From Bacteroidota bacterium (GTDB lineage Bacteria; Bacteroidota; Bacteroidia; JACCXN01), in assembly GCA_013696965.1 (NCBI GenBank), contig JACCXN010000056.1, positions 1-64,000 on the forward strand: DNA of 64,000 nt, given 5' to 3'. Both the position numbers and the translations under genes were made by a program. Of the stretch, positions 62,616-64,000 are shown piece by piece. The notes beneath the pieces were generated by a model that made no database searches, had not been told where the DNA came from, and saw nothing but the letters and a program-made list of their open reading frames with translations. Position 1 is the stretch's first letter, and every line of letters begins with the position of its first letter.

Positions 62616-64000
62616 ATGAATTACTTTAGCCGTGCTCCTCTTATACGGCTGATAATCCCCTTTACAGCAGGAATTCTTTGTTTTGTTTATAGTCAGTATC
62701 CTGTTAAAAATCTTTCTTTTTTCATAGCTTTTCTTGTTTCAATCCTATTTGTATATAAAATTACCTTTTCAGGAAAATATAGATTTAGATGGGTTTGGGG
62801 ATTTTTAACTTCTATATTTCTGTTTTTAGCCGGTTATGAATTAACAGCAATTAAAACCCAGAAATTTAATCCTAAGCATTTCAGTAATTATGCGGTGAAT
62901 AACAATCCTATAATAGGCCGTATAGTTGAACCACTTATTGAAAAAGAAAATTCATATAAAACTACAATTGAAATAATAGGAGTTAGGGAGAATGGGATTT
63001 GGAAGGAAACCATGGGAAAGGTAATGGTTTATTTTCAAAAAGATACGCTGTGTAGCATCCTGGAATTAAATGATAAATTAATAGTGGATGCAATTTTCAA
63101 AGATATTGATCCTCCATCCAATCCCGATGAATTTAATTATAAAAAGTATCTCTCAAATCATTTCATTTACCAGCAAACCTATATTAAATCCGGTGAATGG
63201 AAAACAACAGCCAAGGATCAGCAAATATCATTGTTTAAAATAGCGAATAAGACAAGGAATACTTTATTGAATATTTTCACCAAATATGGAATTAAAGACA
63301 AAGAATTTGCTGTTGCTTCAGCCCTTATAATGGGTTATAAAGACAAGTTAGATCCTGAAATAATTAGGGCTTATTCTGGTGCGGGGGCTATGCATTTGCT
63401 TGCAGTATCCGGATTACATGTGGGCATTGTTTTTTTTGTTTTCAATTTCATGTTGTTATTTCTGAATAAACTACCCTTTGGCCAAATTATAAAAGCCGTG
63501 ATCCTACTTTTGGCTTTGTGGGCATATGCAGTATTAACAGGTCTTTCCCCATCCGTTTTAAGGGCAGCAACAATGTTCAGTTTTATTATTATTGGAAAAG
63601 CATTCAACAGAAACACTAACATCTACAATACCCTGGGTGCATCAGCATTTATCTTGCTTTTATTCAATCCCTATTTGATTATGGAGGTTGGATTCCAACT
63701 TTCCTACCTGGCGGTAATTGGCATAGTTTATTTACAGCCAAAAATCTACAACCTTTACAATCCATCCAATTGGCTTATAGATAAAGTATGGGGACTCACA
63801 GCAGTTTCACTTGCTGCTCAACTTGCAACATTTCCCCTTGGTTTACTGTATTTTCATCAATTTCCCAATTATTTTATTATTTCAAATATAGTTGTAATAC
63901 CTGCGGCAACAATGGTTATTTATTCAGGAATGGTATTGATGGCTGTATCCGGGGTTGAAGTTTTAGCGGAACTTGTGTCAAAATTCTTTTATATACTTAT
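62616..64000 (+). CDS. comEC: ComEC/Rec2-family DNA-uptake channel (5' part)
   Basis: The first 461 codons of a multi-pass membrane protein; it continues beyond the window. The opening NYFSRAPLIRLIIPFTAGIL is hydrophobic. A predicted OB-like segment covers about 85-200 (IVEPLIEKENSYKTTI; YKKYLSNHFIYQQTY). The Competence domain begins near residue 255 with AMHLLAVSGLHVGIVFFV, and more helices follow (LTGLSPSVLRAATMFSFI). The family forms the inner-membrane channel for transforming DNA. The C-terminal metallo-beta-lactamase-like part, if present, lies outside. Confidence 0.92.
   Translation, partial: MNYFSRAPLIRLIIPFTAGILCFVYSQYPVKNLSFFIAFLVSILFVYKITFSGKYRFRWVWGFLTSIFLFLAGYELTAIKTQKFNPKHFSNYAVNNNPIIGRIVEPLIEKENSYKTTIEIIGVRENGIWKETMGKVMVYFQKDTLCSILELNDKLIVDAIFKDIDPPSNPDEFNYKKYLSNHFIYQQTYIKSGEWKTTAKDQQISLFKIANKTRNTLLNIFTKYGIKDKEFAVASALIMGYKDKLDPEIIRAYSGAGAMHLLAVSGLHVGIVFFVFNFMLLFLNKLPFGQIIKAVILLLALWAYAVLTGLSPSVLRAATMFSFIIIGKAFNRNTNIYNTLGASAFILLLFNPYLIMEVGFQLSYLAVIGIVYLQPKIYNLYNPSNWLIDKVWGLTAVSLAAQLATFPLGLLYFHQFPNYFIISNIVVIPAATMVIYSGMVLMAVSGVEVLAELVSKFFYIL

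Overview
The window reads as a chromosomal segment of an AT-rich member of the Bacteroidota. The evidence is a PorP/SprF-type outer-membrane protein, several proteins ending in type IX secretion (T9SS) sorting domains, a TonB-dependent receptor with an N-terminal carboxypeptidase-regulatory-like domain, lipoproteins with short lipoboxes, and mostly A-rich leaders without Shine-Dalgarno sequences. There is no phage, plasmid, rRNA or CRISPR array. One tRNA gene, tRNA-Pro(GGG), is present.

Layout. 0-10 kb: small housekeeping and stress genes (nucleoid-associated protein, MazG-like hydrolase, Crp-type regulator, DUF892 ferritin-like protein), two paralogous PKD lipoproteins, a cupin, and a membrane protein whose 3' end is tandemly duplicated. 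10-17 kb: a GH13 trehalose-synthase-like enzyme, small hypothetical proteins, a patch of broken genes (13.9-14.75 kb), a Cys-rich zinc-ribbon or metallothionein-like protein, MsrA, and a SRPBCC-GyrI protein. 17.5-24 kb: a minus-strand tripartite RND efflux operon, led by a very His-rich small lipoprotein. 25-33 kb: a carbohydrate cluster, gap - pfkB-type kinase - pgi - (beta-PGM/trehalose-phosphatase fusion) - GH65. Its last two genes together match the three-domain mycobacterial OtsB1 architecture. 33-44 kb: a surface and secretion region with T9SS cargo, PorP/SprF, a TonB receptor, gene fragments and dispersed repeats. 44-64 kb: conserved genes including a TPR-SpoIIE phosphatase, an SSS symporter, an RNA methyltransferase, pfkA-priA-yheT, a CDF transporter, arfB, an RluA-type synthase, a YugP peptidase, hsp20, surE-(small membrane protein)-lpxB-spoIID, and the 5' part of comEC.

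How genes work together. The 25-33 kb cluster links hexose phosphates to trehalose: beta-PGM interconverts G6P and beta-G1P, GH65 couples beta-G1P to a glucosyl acceptor or releases it, and the phosphatase domain can finish trehalose from trehalose-6-P. No OtsA-type synthase is seen in this window. The RND operon most likely exports a divalent metal, and the His-rich lipoprotein and the His-containing tail of the adaptor fit a metal-handling role.

The most useful second looks are the split OtsB1-like module, the His-rich RND operon, a repeated upstream leader shared by two loci, an inverted partial copy of the SpoIIE-phosphatase gene, a 58-residue Cys-containing ORF, and several decayed surface-protein genes. 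No wholly new system is demonstrated. Family assignments are by motif reading, without database searches.
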